A program made the translations under genes and the position numbers. A stretch of DNA of 64,000 nt from Roseimicrobium sp. ORNL1 (lineage in GTDB: Bacteria; Verrucomicrobiota; Verrucomicrobiia; Verrucomicrobiales; Verrucomicrobiaceae), in NCBI RefSeq assembly GCF_011044495.1, contig NZ_CP049143.1, forward strand, positions 4,464,001 through 4,528,000, read 5' to 3'. The notes beneath the pieces were generated by a model. The model saw nothing but the letters and a program-made list of their open reading frames with translations. It was not told the DNA's origin and did no database searches. Below, in pieces: positions 36,402 to 45,304 of the stretch. The stretch's first letter is position 1. The number at the start of each line of letters is the position of its first letter.

Positions 36402-37181
36402 TCACCATCCCTCCACGCACTGCACCAGTCGCGGTTCCAGCGCGAGATCCAGCCACGTGAGCACTTCACCCAAGTCCTGCTCCGCCATGCCGGTGCAGCC
36501 TGCGGTCGGCTCGCCGGGTCCCGGCCAGCGATGCAGGAAAATGCACGAGCCTGCTTCGGGAATGCACTGCGGATTATGCGCCACGAAAGCGCCCCAGTGA
36601 TAAAGCGAAGTGTAGCGCCTCATGGGCTGGTGTTCCTCGTCGCCCCAGTCGCGCTGGACCTTCGTCACATCCACCACCTGATTGTAGTAACGCGACTTTG
36701 GGTCCTCCACTCCGAAGATGTCCGGTGAGAGAAAGGTGTACGGCAGACGCAGATGGGCGGCCTCTTCTGGCGTGGCGATACCGAATGCAAAGGGAATTCG
36801 GAAGATGCCCGCAGGACTGCAGCCATCACCCTCGTGCTTGATGGGGAAACCTTCCGGCGGCGCGCCCGTGTGCTCGCCGATGCCCCACGCGAGCCCATTG
36901 CGGCCAAGGGTGACATCCATCGGGCCGCGATGCACTTTCAACGAGGACTCCGCGTCATCCCGCTCCATGAGCCAGAGCTGGGCCGTGATGGAATTCGTCT
37001 GCGGCGAGACCACCAGCATGATCTGACGGCACGCCGGCGGCAGGTCATTGGCGAAGCACTCGGGAAGACGCGATTCCGGACTCATGAGAGTACGCTCAAA
37101 GATCCACCCGGACAACGCCACCACCAGCACACCCGCCACGGCGCTGAGGATGAAGATGAGAGGGGTGCGCTCCGTCGGCAT
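36402..37181 (-). CDS. Membrane-anchored L,D-transpeptidase-like protein
   Basis: 259 residues from the ATG at 37181; an in-frame GTG lies 18 bases upstream. One N-terminal membrane segment, LIFILSAVAGVLVVALSGWI. Downstream, GDGCSPAGIFRIPFAFG and FLHRWPGPGEPTAGCTGM (with a Cys near 224 and a His before it) match the divergent YkuD-like group that ends in x-T-x-GC-x. Likely acts on peptidoglycan in the periplasm; enzyme activity is inferred. Divergent from the SGNH hydrolase gene. Confidence 0.7.
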   Translation of the reverse strand: MPTERTPLIFILSAVAGVLVVALSGWIFERTLMSPESRLPECFANDLPPACRQIMLVVSPQTNSITAQLWLMERDDAESSLKVHRGPMDVTLGRNGLAWGIGEHTGAPPEGFPIKHEGDGCSPAGIFRIPFAFGIATPEEAAHLRLPYTFLSPDIFGVEDPKSRYYNQVVDVTKVQRDWGDEEHQPMRRYTSLYHWGAFVAHNPQCIPEAGSCIFLHRWPGPGEPTAGCTGMAEQDLGEVLTWLDLALEPRLVQCVEGW

Positions 37182-37316
37182 ATCGCATGATAGTGACACA
37201 GGCCCGCCCCTGTTCCAAACCGATCCTTGTAACCAACCCGGAAATAAAGCCGTCTATGCAGGAGTAGCCCGCCTGCCGCGTGCACCGTATCCTATTGCAT
37301 CACCGCCATAGCCCCC

Positions 37317-38267
37317 ATGCGCCGATTTGCCTCCTGCCTTCTCCTCACTCTCTGCATTCAACTGGCTCTGGTCGCGCTTTCTGCCGCACAGTCCATCGAT
37401 GGGTTGGTGACCTTCGGTGACAGCCTTTCAGACATGGGCAATCGGTCTGTGGAAACGAAAAAGCCCGGCATCAAGTTCCGTGAGAACTGGGTGAAGATCC
37501 TGGCAGATCCCGGCTTGCTAAATGTCCCGGACTTCAAGCCCTCCGGCATGTCCTACTACTACGGCGGCACGAACTACGCCGTGGGCGGAGCAACTACCGA
37601 GGTGACCGCGGCAATGAACAAGGACCGCAATCGCGGCCAGCATCTCACCCAGCAGATCTCCAAGCGCTACCTGAACCCCACCTTTAACAAGGATGGAGTG
37701 AAGAAGAATGCACTGCACGTGATCGTCATCGGCACGAATGACCTCATGCTCGCGTCCATTGGCATTGACCAACTTGCGACACAGTGGGCGAAGCTCGACA
37801 CTGTCGGAGTGGCTGTTGCCAAAAGCACGGAATCACAAATCCAGGCACTCGCGAGCGCAGGCGTGCGACGCGTGATGTGGGGCGACCTTTTCGATGTGGC
37901 GCAAGCGCCCTCCGTGGTGAATCGTGCGAAGCCCTTCGGGGCCTCAGTGTCCGCCACGTATCTTGCCGCCATCACGCGCGCAGTAAATGCCCACAACACC
38001 GAGATGGATGCCGCCATTGCCCGACTGCAGAAGGCCAATCCCGGCCTCACCATCACTAAGCTGGATCTGCATTCCCGCTTTGCCGATGTAGCCAAGGATC
38101 CCTCCAAGTACGGCTTCACGGAAGTGACTAAGGGCGCGAATGACGACAAGCATCTCTTCTCCGCGGACGGCCTGCACCCCACCACGCAGGCGCACAAGAT
38201 GCTAGCACAATATGCGTACGAAGTGCTGACCAAGTCCAAGCCGGTAGCCCAGCAGGGTGCGCAGTAG
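37317..38267 (+). CDS. Exported SGNH/GDSL hydrolase
   Basis: 316 residues. Signal peptide MRRFASCLLLTLCIQLALVA-LSAAQ. The four SGNH blocks are visible: block I FGDSLSDMGN with the catalytic Ser, block II YGGTNYAVGGA, block III VIGTNDL and block V DGLHPTTQAHK with catalytic Asp and His. This is the secreted lipase/esterase type of GDSL enzyme. No beta-barrel autotransporter domain follows. Substrate unknown. Confidence 0.88.
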   Translation: MRRFASCLLLTLCIQLALVALSAAQSIDGLVTFGDSLSDMGNRSVETKKPGIKFRENWVKILADPGLLNVPDFKPSGMSYYYGGTNYAVGGATTEVTAAMNKDRNRGQHLTQQISKRYLNPTFNKDGVKKNALHVIVIGTNDLMLASIGIDQLATQWAKLDTVGVAVAKSTESQIQALASAGVRRVMWGDLFDVAQAPSVVNRAKPFGASVSATYLAAITRAVNAHNTEMDAAIARLQKANPGLTITKLDLHSRFADVAKDPSKYGFTEVTKGANDDKHLFSADGLHPTTQAHKMLAQYAYEVLTKSKPVAQQGAQ

Positions 38268-38347
38268 CTAGAAGCGGCTGGGGACACTTTCCCGCATTGC
38301 CCTCTCGCGGGCTTTCTGCCAGTCTGATGCCGCAAGCGTCACCTGCC

Positions 38348-39046
38348 ATGCATACCATTGCCCGTTACCTGCTTCCTCTTCTGCTCCTCTCCGTCACGAG
38401 CATCGCGGAGGAGCCATTGTGGGTGGACATGGAACTTGATGAGCCGAGGTACGACTGGAGGCCTACTGAAATGCCCGGCCATCCGGACCACACGTTCAAG
38501 AAGGACCCCTGGACTTCCACCGCGCTGATGCTGGCCGAGCAAAAGATGGTGCCCCACGCTGGAAAGCCGTTCCGCATGGCAGACATGTTTAATGATAACT
38601 TCATGGATCGGATGCTACTCAAGGCGCTGGGTATTTCGGCAAGAGGTACCGCAAAAGTGGTTCTCTGTCCGGCAACTCCCGAATCAGGGGGCCTGGACAT
38701 GGTGGTGGCAAAATACAAATCCGGTGTCGAATTCGAAATCCGAAGGTGCAAATTTGTGTGGGTACTCGTTCCGGCACAACCCATCAAGGACCTGGATGAA
38801 TTGAAGGTGAAACTTGGCCTCAGCCTGACTCGCTATCCTGGCAGCATCGTGAAAAGCACGCTGCCACCCGAGGCCAGTTCTCTACGGGCTCAAATTGTCG
38901 GCGACGATCTACCGCCCTACCTGGCAGATGCCACCGTCCACGAGACACCAAAGGGACTCATCCTTGCAGGCTCACTCATTCTGGAACCACCGCAAATTCC
39001 CATTTCCCATCAGATAAGAGACAACCGCCAATGGTTCCCGCGGTAA
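38348..39046 (+). CDS. Exported protein of unknown function
   Basis: 232 residues from the ATG at 38348, which opens a signal peptide MHTIARYLLPLLLLSVTSIA-EEP. The mature part has no recognisable motif; it contains acidic and proline-rich stretches (WVDMELDEPRYDWRPTEMPG) and alternating strands toward the end. It ends 36 bases before the next gene's start and is probably co-transcribed with it. Confidence 0.6.
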   Translation: MHTIARYLLPLLLLSVTSIAEEPLWVDMELDEPRYDWRPTEMPGHPDHTFKKDPWTSTALMLAEQKMVPHAGKPFRMADMFNDNFMDRMLLKALGISARGTAKVVLCPATPESGGLDMVVAKYKSGVEFEIRRCKFVWVLVPAQPIKDLDELKVKLGLSLTRYPGSIVKSTLPPEASSLRAQIVGDDLPPYLADATVHETPKGLILAGSLILEPPQIPISHQIRDNRQWFPR

Positions 39047-39081
39047 GACCTCCTGGGTTTATTCATACGATATTCTCTGCC

Positions 39082-40341
39082 ATGCACCGCCGTCATTTCC
39101 TGCATACCGCCCTGGCCTCCGCGCTCGCTTCCATTCCCGCCATCGCTGCGGGAGAACGCAAGCCGCGCATTGTGCTGCGTTCCTCCTGGCAGACGGTGAA
39201 TATCGGCGACATCGGCCACACGCCGGGTGTGCTGGCCTTGATTGAAAAGCATCTGCCGGAAGTGGAGGTGATTCTGTGGCCCATGAATGTGGAGAATGGC
39301 GTGGAGGAGATGCTCCGGAAGCGCTTCCCCAAGCTCACCATTACCAAGGACAAGAGCGAAGTCTTCGTGTGCGATTTCCTGCTGCATGGATCGGGACCCT
39401 ATCTCACCGCGCATCGCGATGTGGCCGAGTGGAAGCAGACGACTGGCAAGCCCTACGGCGTCTATGGCATCACCATGGCGGCGGCTGGTGACCCGGGACT
39501 GAAGATCATGCGCAACAACGGTCTCGATGACAACTGCCGTGCGCTGCTGGATACCGCGAGCTTTGTCTTTCTGCGCGACAGTTGCTCACTCAAAGTCGTG
39601 AAGGATGCGGGCGTGAAGAGTCCCATCATCGACTTCGGTCCCGACGGCGCCTTCGGCTGCGACCTGCGCAATGATGAAGCTGCGCTCGCCTTCATGAAGC
39701 AGCATGGTCTGGAGGAGGGCAAGTTCCTCTGTACCATTCCAAACCTGCGCAACGCGCCCTACTGGAAGGTGAAGAAGGGTTATGCCTTCGATGAGAACAA
39801 GCAGCGCCGGAATGATGAGATGAAAGACCACGATCACGTATTGCTGCGCGAGGCCATTATCGCCGTGACGCGGGAGACAGACATGAAGGTGCTCGTCTGT
39901 CCCGAAGACTCCACGCAGATGGAGGACGGCAAGCTACTCATCGTGGACCCACTCCCCAACGACGTGAAGGCTAAGGTTGTATGGCGGGAGAACTTCTGGC
40001 TCACCGATGAAGCCCTCAGCACCTATGTGCGCAGCGCCGGCCTCTTTGGCAATGAAATGCACAGCCCCATCATGTGCATCGGCAATGGCGTGCCCGCGAT
40101 CGTCTGCCGTTTCGTGGAACAGACCACCAAGGGTTTCATGTGGGAAGACATCGGCCTCGGTGACTGGCTCTTTGATTTGGACAAGACCGAGGACCGCCTC
40201 CGCCTGCCGAGTACTGTATTGACCATGGCGAAGGATCCTGCGGCGGCGAAGGCGAAAGCAGCGAAGGCGCGTGAAACAGTGCAAGGGCACCAGAAGCGCA
40301 CGATGGAAGTGCTGAGGAAGGCCGCTGGCGCTGGCGTTTGA
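39082..40341 (+). CDS. Polysaccharide pyruvyl transferase-family protein with Tat-like signal
   Basis: 419 residues. N-terminus MHRRHFLHTALASALASIPA has an R-R-x-F-L pair followed by a hydrophobic stretch, as in Tat signal peptides. The remainder fits the PS_pyruv_trans fold: SSWQTVNIGDIGHTPGVLAL at the start, FLLHGSGPYLTAHRD, YGVYGITMAAAGDPG, FVFLRDSCSLKVVKDAGV, and GNEMHSPIMCIGNGVPAI near the end. Known members add pyruvate to sugars in the cytoplasm; an exported version suggests another role. Start ATG 39082. Confidence 0.72.
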   Translation: MHRRHFLHTALASALASIPAIAAGERKPRIVLRSSWQTVNIGDIGHTPGVLALIEKHLPEVEVILWPMNVENGVEEMLRKRFPKLTITKDKSEVFVCDFLLHGSGPYLTAHRDVAEWKQTTGKPYGVYGITMAAAGDPGLKIMRNNGLDDNCRALLDTASFVFLRDSCSLKVVKDAGVKSPIIDFGPDGAFGCDLRNDEAALAFMKQHGLEEGKFLCTIPNLRNAPYWKVKKGYAFDENKQRRNDEMKDHDHVLLREAIIAVTRETDMKVLVCPEDSTQMEDGKLLIVDPLPNDVKAKVVWRENFWLTDEALSTYVRSAGLFGNEMHSPIMCIGNGVPAIVCRFVEQTTKGFMWEDIGLGDWLFDLDKTEDRLRLPSTVLTMAKDPAAAKAKAAKARETVQGHQKRTMEVLRKAAGAGV

Positions 40342-40361
40342 TCGGGACGATACCAGATCCG

Positions 40362-41006
40362 ATGAAGCTGATCCTTGTACGCCACGGTGAAACGGAGTGG
40401 AATGTCCAGGGCCGTGAGATGGGTCAACTCGACAGCCCACTGACGGCGCGTGGTCTTCAACAAGCGGAGGCGCTCGCTGCGAGATTGAGCTCGTGTCGTT
40501 TACATTCACTCTACTGCAGCGACCTTGGCAGAGCTCTGCATACCGCGACACTCATTGCTGCGTCCTGTGGAGTAGAGAGCATCAAAGACGTGGCTCTGCG
40601 TGAGAGGCACATGGGGATTTTACAGGGACTTACCCCGACGGAAATGGCCAGCCAGCATCCGGAGGTTTACGCGGAGTATCGCCGGTCACCTCACACCTAT
40701 GAGATACCCGAGGGCGAGAGTGGACAGCAGCGGCAGGATCGGAGCGTGAAGGCGCTCACGGAAATCGCCCAACGTCATCCCTCGCTAACCGTGGCCGTCG
40801 TCACACATGGTGGCTTCTTGATGGGATTCTTCGAGCACGTGCTCGGCATGACACCTGGCAATGGCTGGCGGTTCAAGAAGCAGAACGCAGCGTACAACTG
40901 TTTTGAGTTCACCAACGATCGATGGAGTCTGGTCACGTGGAATGACACGAGCCATCTAGATGCGCTCGGTTCGCTGGATGACGCAGCGGCTGGCAGTTCA
41001 ACGTAG
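40362..41006 (+). CDS. Histidine phosphatase superfamily protein (phosphoglycerate-mutase-like)
   Basis: 214 residues. The phosphohistidine motif is LVRHGETEWN at residues 5-14, and VVTHGGFLMG supplies the second His. LDSPLTARGLQQAEALAARL, YCSDLGRALHTA and RERHMGILQGLT are typical of broad-specificity phosphatases (CobC, PhoE, GpmB groups). The start is 20 bases after the upstream stop. The stop TAG (41004-41006) is formed by the family B repeat, so the last residues are repeat-derived. Confidence 0.85.
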   Translation: MKLILVRHGETEWNVQGREMGQLDSPLTARGLQQAEALAARLSSCRLHSLYCSDLGRALHTATLIAASCGVESIKDVALRERHMGILQGLTPTEMASQHPEVYAEYRRSPHTYEIPEGESGQQRQDRSVKALTEIAQRHPSLTVAVVTHGGFLMGFFEHVLGMTPGNGWRFKKQNAAYNCFEFTNDRWSLVTWNDTSHLDALGSLDDAAAGSST

Positions 41007-41075
41007 CTCGCGAGTCCCTTCGCGAGTTTTGACTCTTGAAATACACTCGCGCGGTGACTTCGCTCTGCGCGCTAG
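41000..41075. repeat. Inverted-repeat element, family B, copy 3 (right arm decayed)
   Basis: AACGTAGCTCGCGAGTCCCT + TCGCGA (41000-41025) is an exact match to the left arm at 11872. The loop (GTTTTGACTCTTGAAATACAC) resembles the one at 11898-11916, and the right arm (TCGCGCGGTGACTTCGCTCT) is degenerate. It overlaps the stop codon of the histidine phosphatase gene. Confidence 0.75.
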
Positions 41076-41237
41076 GAAGTCGGGTCTCCTGACCGGACAG
41101 CGTCCGGCGGGTTTTCCTACCCGCCAGAAGCGACGCAAAGTCGTTGATCCATTCACAACGTCTTCGCGCATTCATACCACTCGCACGACGGGTCCGGAGA
41201 CCCATCGGACACTGTCCGGTCTGGAGACCCGACTTCC
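41075..41237. repeat. Inverted-repeat element, family E
   Basis: GGAAGTCGGGTCTCCTGACC + GGACAG (41075-41100) pairs with CTGTCCGGTCTGGAGACCCG + ACTTCC (41212-41237) across 111 bases; a small inner hairpin GGCGGGttttcctaCCCGCC lies at 41106-41125. It abuts family B and ends 10 bases before the convergent GHL10 gene. Confidence 0.8.
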
Positions 41238-41247
41238 TTCTGAAGCG

Positions 41248-42423
41248 CTACCGCGAACTCCGAATCACTTCGCGTACTCCCTTCAGGTCACGCATCACGG
41301 GGCCCATGCTCCAGAGGATGAAGCCAGCCGTATTTCCACGGCGCGGGCCAATCTTCTTCTCCAGCTCAAGCTGTCGCGCGATCTCGCTCGCGGGCCACTT
41401 GTGACTGCCGCCCACGCGGTCCGCAGCGATGCTCGGGATGATGGGCACGCCACGAGGATTCGCCTGCGGACTGCGCCACCATTGCAGCAGCGCGGAGTAG
41501 CTCTGCGGGCCGGCATCTGCCCAGTAGAGCTGCGGGGAGAGATAGTCGATCCACCCCTCACGCATCCACACAAGCGGGTCGGAGTAGATTTCCATCACTT
41601 GATCGAGCTGTGCCTCCACCCCGGGAGGCACATTCGGCCGCCAGATGCCGAAGGGACTCACGCCAAATCTCCTGCCTCCGCCGGACACCACACCACTCAA
41701 ATCGCGCACGAGGGAGTGCACGTTGTTGCGCCGCCAGTCTCCCCGGCTCTGGCCCTTGCCATACTTCGCAAAGGTCGCGTCGTCCGGAAACGTGCCACGC
41801 GGAATACCGCTGCCGGGATAGGGATAAAAATAGTCATCAATCACCACGCCGGCCACATCATAGCGACTCACGATGTCCTGCACCACGCGCACCACATGCT
41901 GGCGCACGGCGGGATCGCCAGGGTCCATCCAGAGCATGGAGCCCACGCGGCGCACGGCACCGGGCATGGTGTTGGTCACATGATTGCGAGCACGCGCCAC
42001 CTTGCTGCTGGTCGCAGCGCGGTAGGGATTGATCCACGCATGAATCGCGATACCCTGTGCGCGCCCTTCCGCGATGAATGTAGCCAGTGGATCATACCCC
42101 GGATCCACACCCTGCGTGCCGGAAACAAAACGACTCCACGGCTCGATGCGCGAGCGGTACAGCGCATCCCCCTCCGGTCGCACCTGGACCATCAGGGTAT
42201 TCAACCCACTCGCCGCCGCGGTGCTCACGATGCGGCGAATTTCCGCCTGCTGGGCTTCTGCGGAGAGACCAGCCGAGGAGGGGAAGTTCAGATTGTGCAC
42301 CGAGGCGACCCAAGCGGCGCGCATTTCGGCACGGGCTGCGGTGGAGGGTAAGGTCGCAGCCACCGCGCAGAACAGCGTGGCAACAAGAGCGCGAAGAGGC
42401 CTGAGGAAGCTTGGGGGACGCAT
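41248..42423 (-). CDS. Exported GHL10-type glycoside hydrolase-like protein (DUF187)
   Basis: 391 residues from the ATG at 42423, which has TTCTTCCTCCT just before it. Signal peptide MRPPSFLRPLRALVATLFCA ends near ARA-EMRAAW. The barrel has the GHL10 hallmarks RAAWVASVHNLNFPS, LMVQVRPEGDALY, IHAWINPYRAATS, DVAGVVIDDYFYPYPG, FGVSPFGIWRP and DYLSPQLYW. These are putative glycoside or peptidoglycan-linked glycan hydrolases with acid residues in the D-D pair. Longer in-frame starts up to 42534 run through repeat DNA. Confidence 0.82.
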   Translation of the reverse strand: MRPPSFLRPLRALVATLFCAVAATLPSTAARAEMRAAWVASVHNLNFPSSAGLSAEAQQAEIRRIVSTAAASGLNTLMVQVRPEGDALYRSRIEPWSRFVSGTQGVDPGYDPLATFIAEGRAQGIAIHAWINPYRAATSSKVARARNHVTNTMPGAVRRVGSMLWMDPGDPAVRQHVVRVVQDIVSRYDVAGVVIDDYFYPYPGSGIPRGTFPDDATFAKYGKGQSRGDWRRNNVHSLVRDLSGVVSGGGRRFGVSPFGIWRPNVPPGVEAQLDQVMEIYSDPLVWMREGWIDYLSPQLYWADAGPQSYSALLQWWRSPQANPRGVPIIPSIAADRVGGSHKWPASEIARQLELEKKIGPRRGNTAGFILWSMGPVMRDLKGVREVIRSSR

Positions 42424-42500
42424 AGGAGGAAGAATGCAGCGCAGTGCCCAAGTATTCGCGGCTCCCAGGCATCCCGCCAGCACGACCTTGCAAAGAATGA

Positions 42501-42622
42501 CGGAAAGGAGCGTGGCCTTTCCAGGCCGCCTCATCGCATCGCCCCTGATGTTGAAGTCCTGAGTAAGCTTGCGGATCAGTCACACAGCCACCCTGCGGCC
42601 TGGAAAGGCCGCGCTCCTTCCG
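42501..42622. repeat. Inverted-repeat element, family F
   Basis: CGGAAAGGAGCGTGGCCTTT + CCAGGCCGC (42501-42529) pairs with GCGGCCTGGAAAGGCCGCGC + TCCTTCCG (42595-42622), one mismatch, across 65 bases. It lies in the divergent gap 42424-42802 between the GHL10 and YdeP-like genes; the rest of that gap has no gene and must hold both promoters. Confidence 0.8.
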
Positions 42623-42802
42623 CCACTCCCCACGAAAGTGCCAAGAAACACCATCTCCGAGCGCAATCCATGCCCAGCTTCCCTGCATGCTCCCCCGTTG
42701 CCAAGCGTATCTCTTTCTGCGAGACTGAACTGTAGCGGCAGGCCCGATTCCCGCTCTTCGCCACTGTCGCACCGCTCACCGTCGTACCGTCCCACCGATT
42801 TC

Positions 42803-45181
42803 ATGTCCTCCCGCACGCCAGCCGAAACCGAATCCGACCCCGCCATCGCGCCAGCAGCCCCGACGCAGCCCTCTCCTGCTGAGGCCCTGCCGAATGCGCT
42901 GACGCCGGAGGAGCACACGGGCATTCGCGTCGGCTCGCCCTCGCATGCGGCGGCTGGGGTGCCGGCGGTGCTTTCCTCGCTGAATCACATCTTCTCCCAG
43001 GCAGGCGTCGTGCGCGGCACGCAGGCCATGCTGAAGCTGAACCAGAAGGGCGGCTTCGACTGCCCTTCCTGCGCGTGGCCGGACCCGGATGACCACCGTG
43101 CGCCCACCGAGTTCTGTGAGAATGGGGCCAAGGCCATCGCCGCCGAGACCACGCTGAAGCGCGTCACGCCCGAGTTCTTCGCGCAGAACAGCGTGAATGA
43201 ACTCGCGGAGCAGTCCGACTACTGGCTGGAGCAGCAGGGCCGCCTCACCCAGCCCATGCTGCTGGAGGCAGGCGAGGGCTCCACGCATTACAAGCCCGTC
43301 TCTTGGGACCAGGCCTTCAACATCATGGCGGCAGAGCTGAACAAGCTCGCCTCGCCGGATGAGGCCGTCTTCTACACCAGCGGACGCGCCAGCAATGAGG
43401 CCGCGTTCCTCTACCAGCTCTTCGTACGCCAGTATGGCACGAACAATCTGCCCGACTGCTCAAACATGTGCCACGAGTCCAGCGGCTCCGCACTGAAGGA
43501 AACCCTCGGCGTGGGCAAGGGCACCGTGAAGCTCGCCGACTTCGACAAGGCGGACACCATCATCGTGGTCGGCCAGAATCCTGGCACGAACCATCCGCGC
43601 ATGCTCAGCGCCCTGCAGAGCGCCGTGCGCCACGGGGGGAAGGTCATTTCTGTGAACCCGCTCATCGAGGCGGGCCTGCTGGGCTTCAAGCATCCGCAGG
43701 AAGTCGTCGGCATGATGGGCCTCGCCACGAAGCTCACCAGTCAGTACATCCAGGTGCGCATCAATGGAGACATGGCCCTCTTCCGCGGCATCGCAAAGGC
43801 GCTGCTCGGCATGGAAAGGGAAAACCCAGGCAAGGTGCTGGACCAAAGCTTCATCAAGGACCGCACCACCGGCTACGAAGCCTATCGCAAGCTGGTGGAG
43901 GCCACCAAGTGGGACGAAATCGAAAAGCACAGCGGCATCGAGCGCGCGGAGATCAAGAAGGCGGCACAGCAGATTGCGTCCGGCTCACGGAAAATCATCT
44001 CCTGCTGGGCCATGGGACTCACGCAGCACCGCAATGCCGTGGCCACCATCCAGGAAGTCGTGCATGTGCACCTCATGCTCGGCGCCGTGGCACGCGAGGG
44101 CGCAGGCCTCTGCCCCGTGCGCGGCCACAGCAATGTGCAGGGCGACCGCACCATGGGCATCTTCGAAAAGATGCCGGACTCCTTCCTGGATAAGCTCGGC
44201 GAAGTCTTCAGCTTTTCGCCGCCGCGTCATCATGGCTGGGATGTCTGCATGTCCATCAAGGCCATGCACGAGGGCCAGGGAAAGTTTTTCCTCGGCCTCG
44301 GTGGGAACTTTCTCTCCGCCACCCCGGACACGGAGTTCACCGCCGCCGCGCTGCGGAACTGCAATCTCACCGCGCACATCTCGACCAAGCTGAACCGCAG
44401 CCACCTCATCACCGGGAAACGCGCCCTCATCCTCCCCTGCCTCGGCCGCTCGGAAGTGGACCTGCAGAATGGCATGGAGCAGTTCGTCACCGTGGAGAAT
44501 TCCATGGGCATCGTGCACATGAGCCAGGGCCGCCTCACGCCGCCCAGCGACCAGTGCCTGAGCGAGACCGCCATCGTCGCCCGCCTCGCCGAGGCCACCT
44601 TGAAAGGCCGCAGCACCGTGCCCTGGCGCGAGCTGTATGGAAACTACGATCTCATCCGCGACAAGGTGGAGGCCGTAATCCCCGGCTTTGAGAACTTCAA
44701 CGAACGCGTGCGCACCCCCGGCGGCTTCTATTTGTACAACGCCGCCCGCGAAGGAGTCTTCAACACACCCACCGGAAACGGACGCGCCGTCTTCACGGCC
44801 CATCCCCTCTCCTCACTGGAAGCCGCCCCCGGCCAGTTGGTCCTCCAGACCTTCCGCAGCCACGACCAATTCAACACCACCGTCTACGGCCTGCACGACC
44901 GCTACCGCGGCATCAGCAACGAACGCCGCATCATCTTCCTGAATCCGGATGACATGAAGTCCCGCGGCATCGGCCCTGTGAAGCCCGTGGACATCACCAG
45001 CCATTGGAACGGCGAAACCCGAGTCGCGCGAAACTTTTTGGCGATCCCGTATGATATCCCCGCAGGGACGGCGGCGGCCTATTTTCCGGAGGCGAATGTG
45101 CTCGTGCCTGTGGATAGCGTGGCGGAGGTGAGTAATACGCCGACGTCGAAGGGGGTGTTGGTGACGGTGGAGAGGGTGTGA
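42803..45181 (+). CDS. YdeP/FdhF-like molybdopterin oxidoreductase
   Basis: 792 residues. CPSCAWPD near residue 88 opens the family's N-terminal domain; the bis-MGD domains follow with SWDQAFNIMAAELNKL, YTSGRASNEAAFLYQLFV, SNMCHESSGSALKETLG, VGQNPGTNHPRML, GAGLCPVRGHSNVQGDRTMG, NFLSATPDT and the C-terminal cap from VLQTFRSHDQFNTTVYG. The usual 4Fe-4S cysteines of formate dehydrogenases are not seen, as in YdeP. In E. coli YdeP affects acid resistance; the substrate is unknown. ATG 42803 was chosen because upstream in-frame codons are low in information and cross the family F repeat. Confidence 0.87.
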   Translation: MSSRTPAETESDPAIAPAAPTQPSPAEALPNALTPEEHTGIRVGSPSHAAAGVPAVLSSLNHIFSQAGVVRGTQAMLKLNQKGGFDCPSCAWPDPDDHRAPTEFCENGAKAIAAETTLKRVTPEFFAQNSVNELAEQSDYWLEQQGRLTQPMLLEAGEGSTHYKPVSWDQAFNIMAAELNKLASPDEAVFYTSGRASNEAAFLYQLFVRQYGTNNLPDCSNMCHESSGSALKETLGVGKGTVKLADFDKADTIIVVGQNPGTNHPRMLSALQSAVRHGGKVISVNPLIEAGLLGFKHPQEVVGMMGLATKLTSQYIQVRINGDMALFRGIAKALLGMERENPGKVLDQSFIKDRTTGYEAYRKLVEATKWDEIEKHSGIERAEIKKAAQQIASGSRKIISCWAMGLTQHRNAVATIQEVVHVHLMLGAVAREGAGLCPVRGHSNVQGDRTMGIFEKMPDSFLDKLGEVFSFSPPRHHGWDVCMSIKAMHEGQGKFFLGLGGNFLSATPDTEFTAAALRNCNLTAHISTKLNRSHLITGKRALILPCLGRSEVDLQNGMEQFVTVENSMGIVHMSQGRLTPPSDQCLSETAIVARLAEATLKGRSTVPWRELYGNYDLIRDKVEAVIPGFENFNERVRTPGGFYLYNAAREGVFNTPTGNGRAVFTAHPLSSLEAAPGQLVLQTFRSHDQFNTTVYGLHDRYRGISNERRIIFLNPDDMKSRGIGPVKPVDITSHWNGETRVARNFLAIPYDIPAGTAAAYFPEANVLVPVDSVAEVSNTPTSKGVLVTVERV

Positions 45182-45304
45182 GCCGACGTTGGATCTGCCC
45201 CGTCCTTCTCATGAGGCAAGTCCGCGTCCCGCTTGACGTAGCCATCAGCCAATGTAGTACATGGCATCGAGGCAAACCTCTGCATCCAGCCAAGAATTGT
45301 CCTA

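Noticed and set aside
40960-42351. 463-codon plus-strand open frame over the GHL10 gene
   Set aside because: It runs through repeat elements B and E and lies opposite a gene with clear signal peptide and family motifs.
42569-42802. N-terminal extension of the YdeP-like protein
   Set aside because: The in-frame upstream codons are Ser/Pro/Arg-rich and cross the right arm of repeat element F; the ATG at 42803 gives the natural start.
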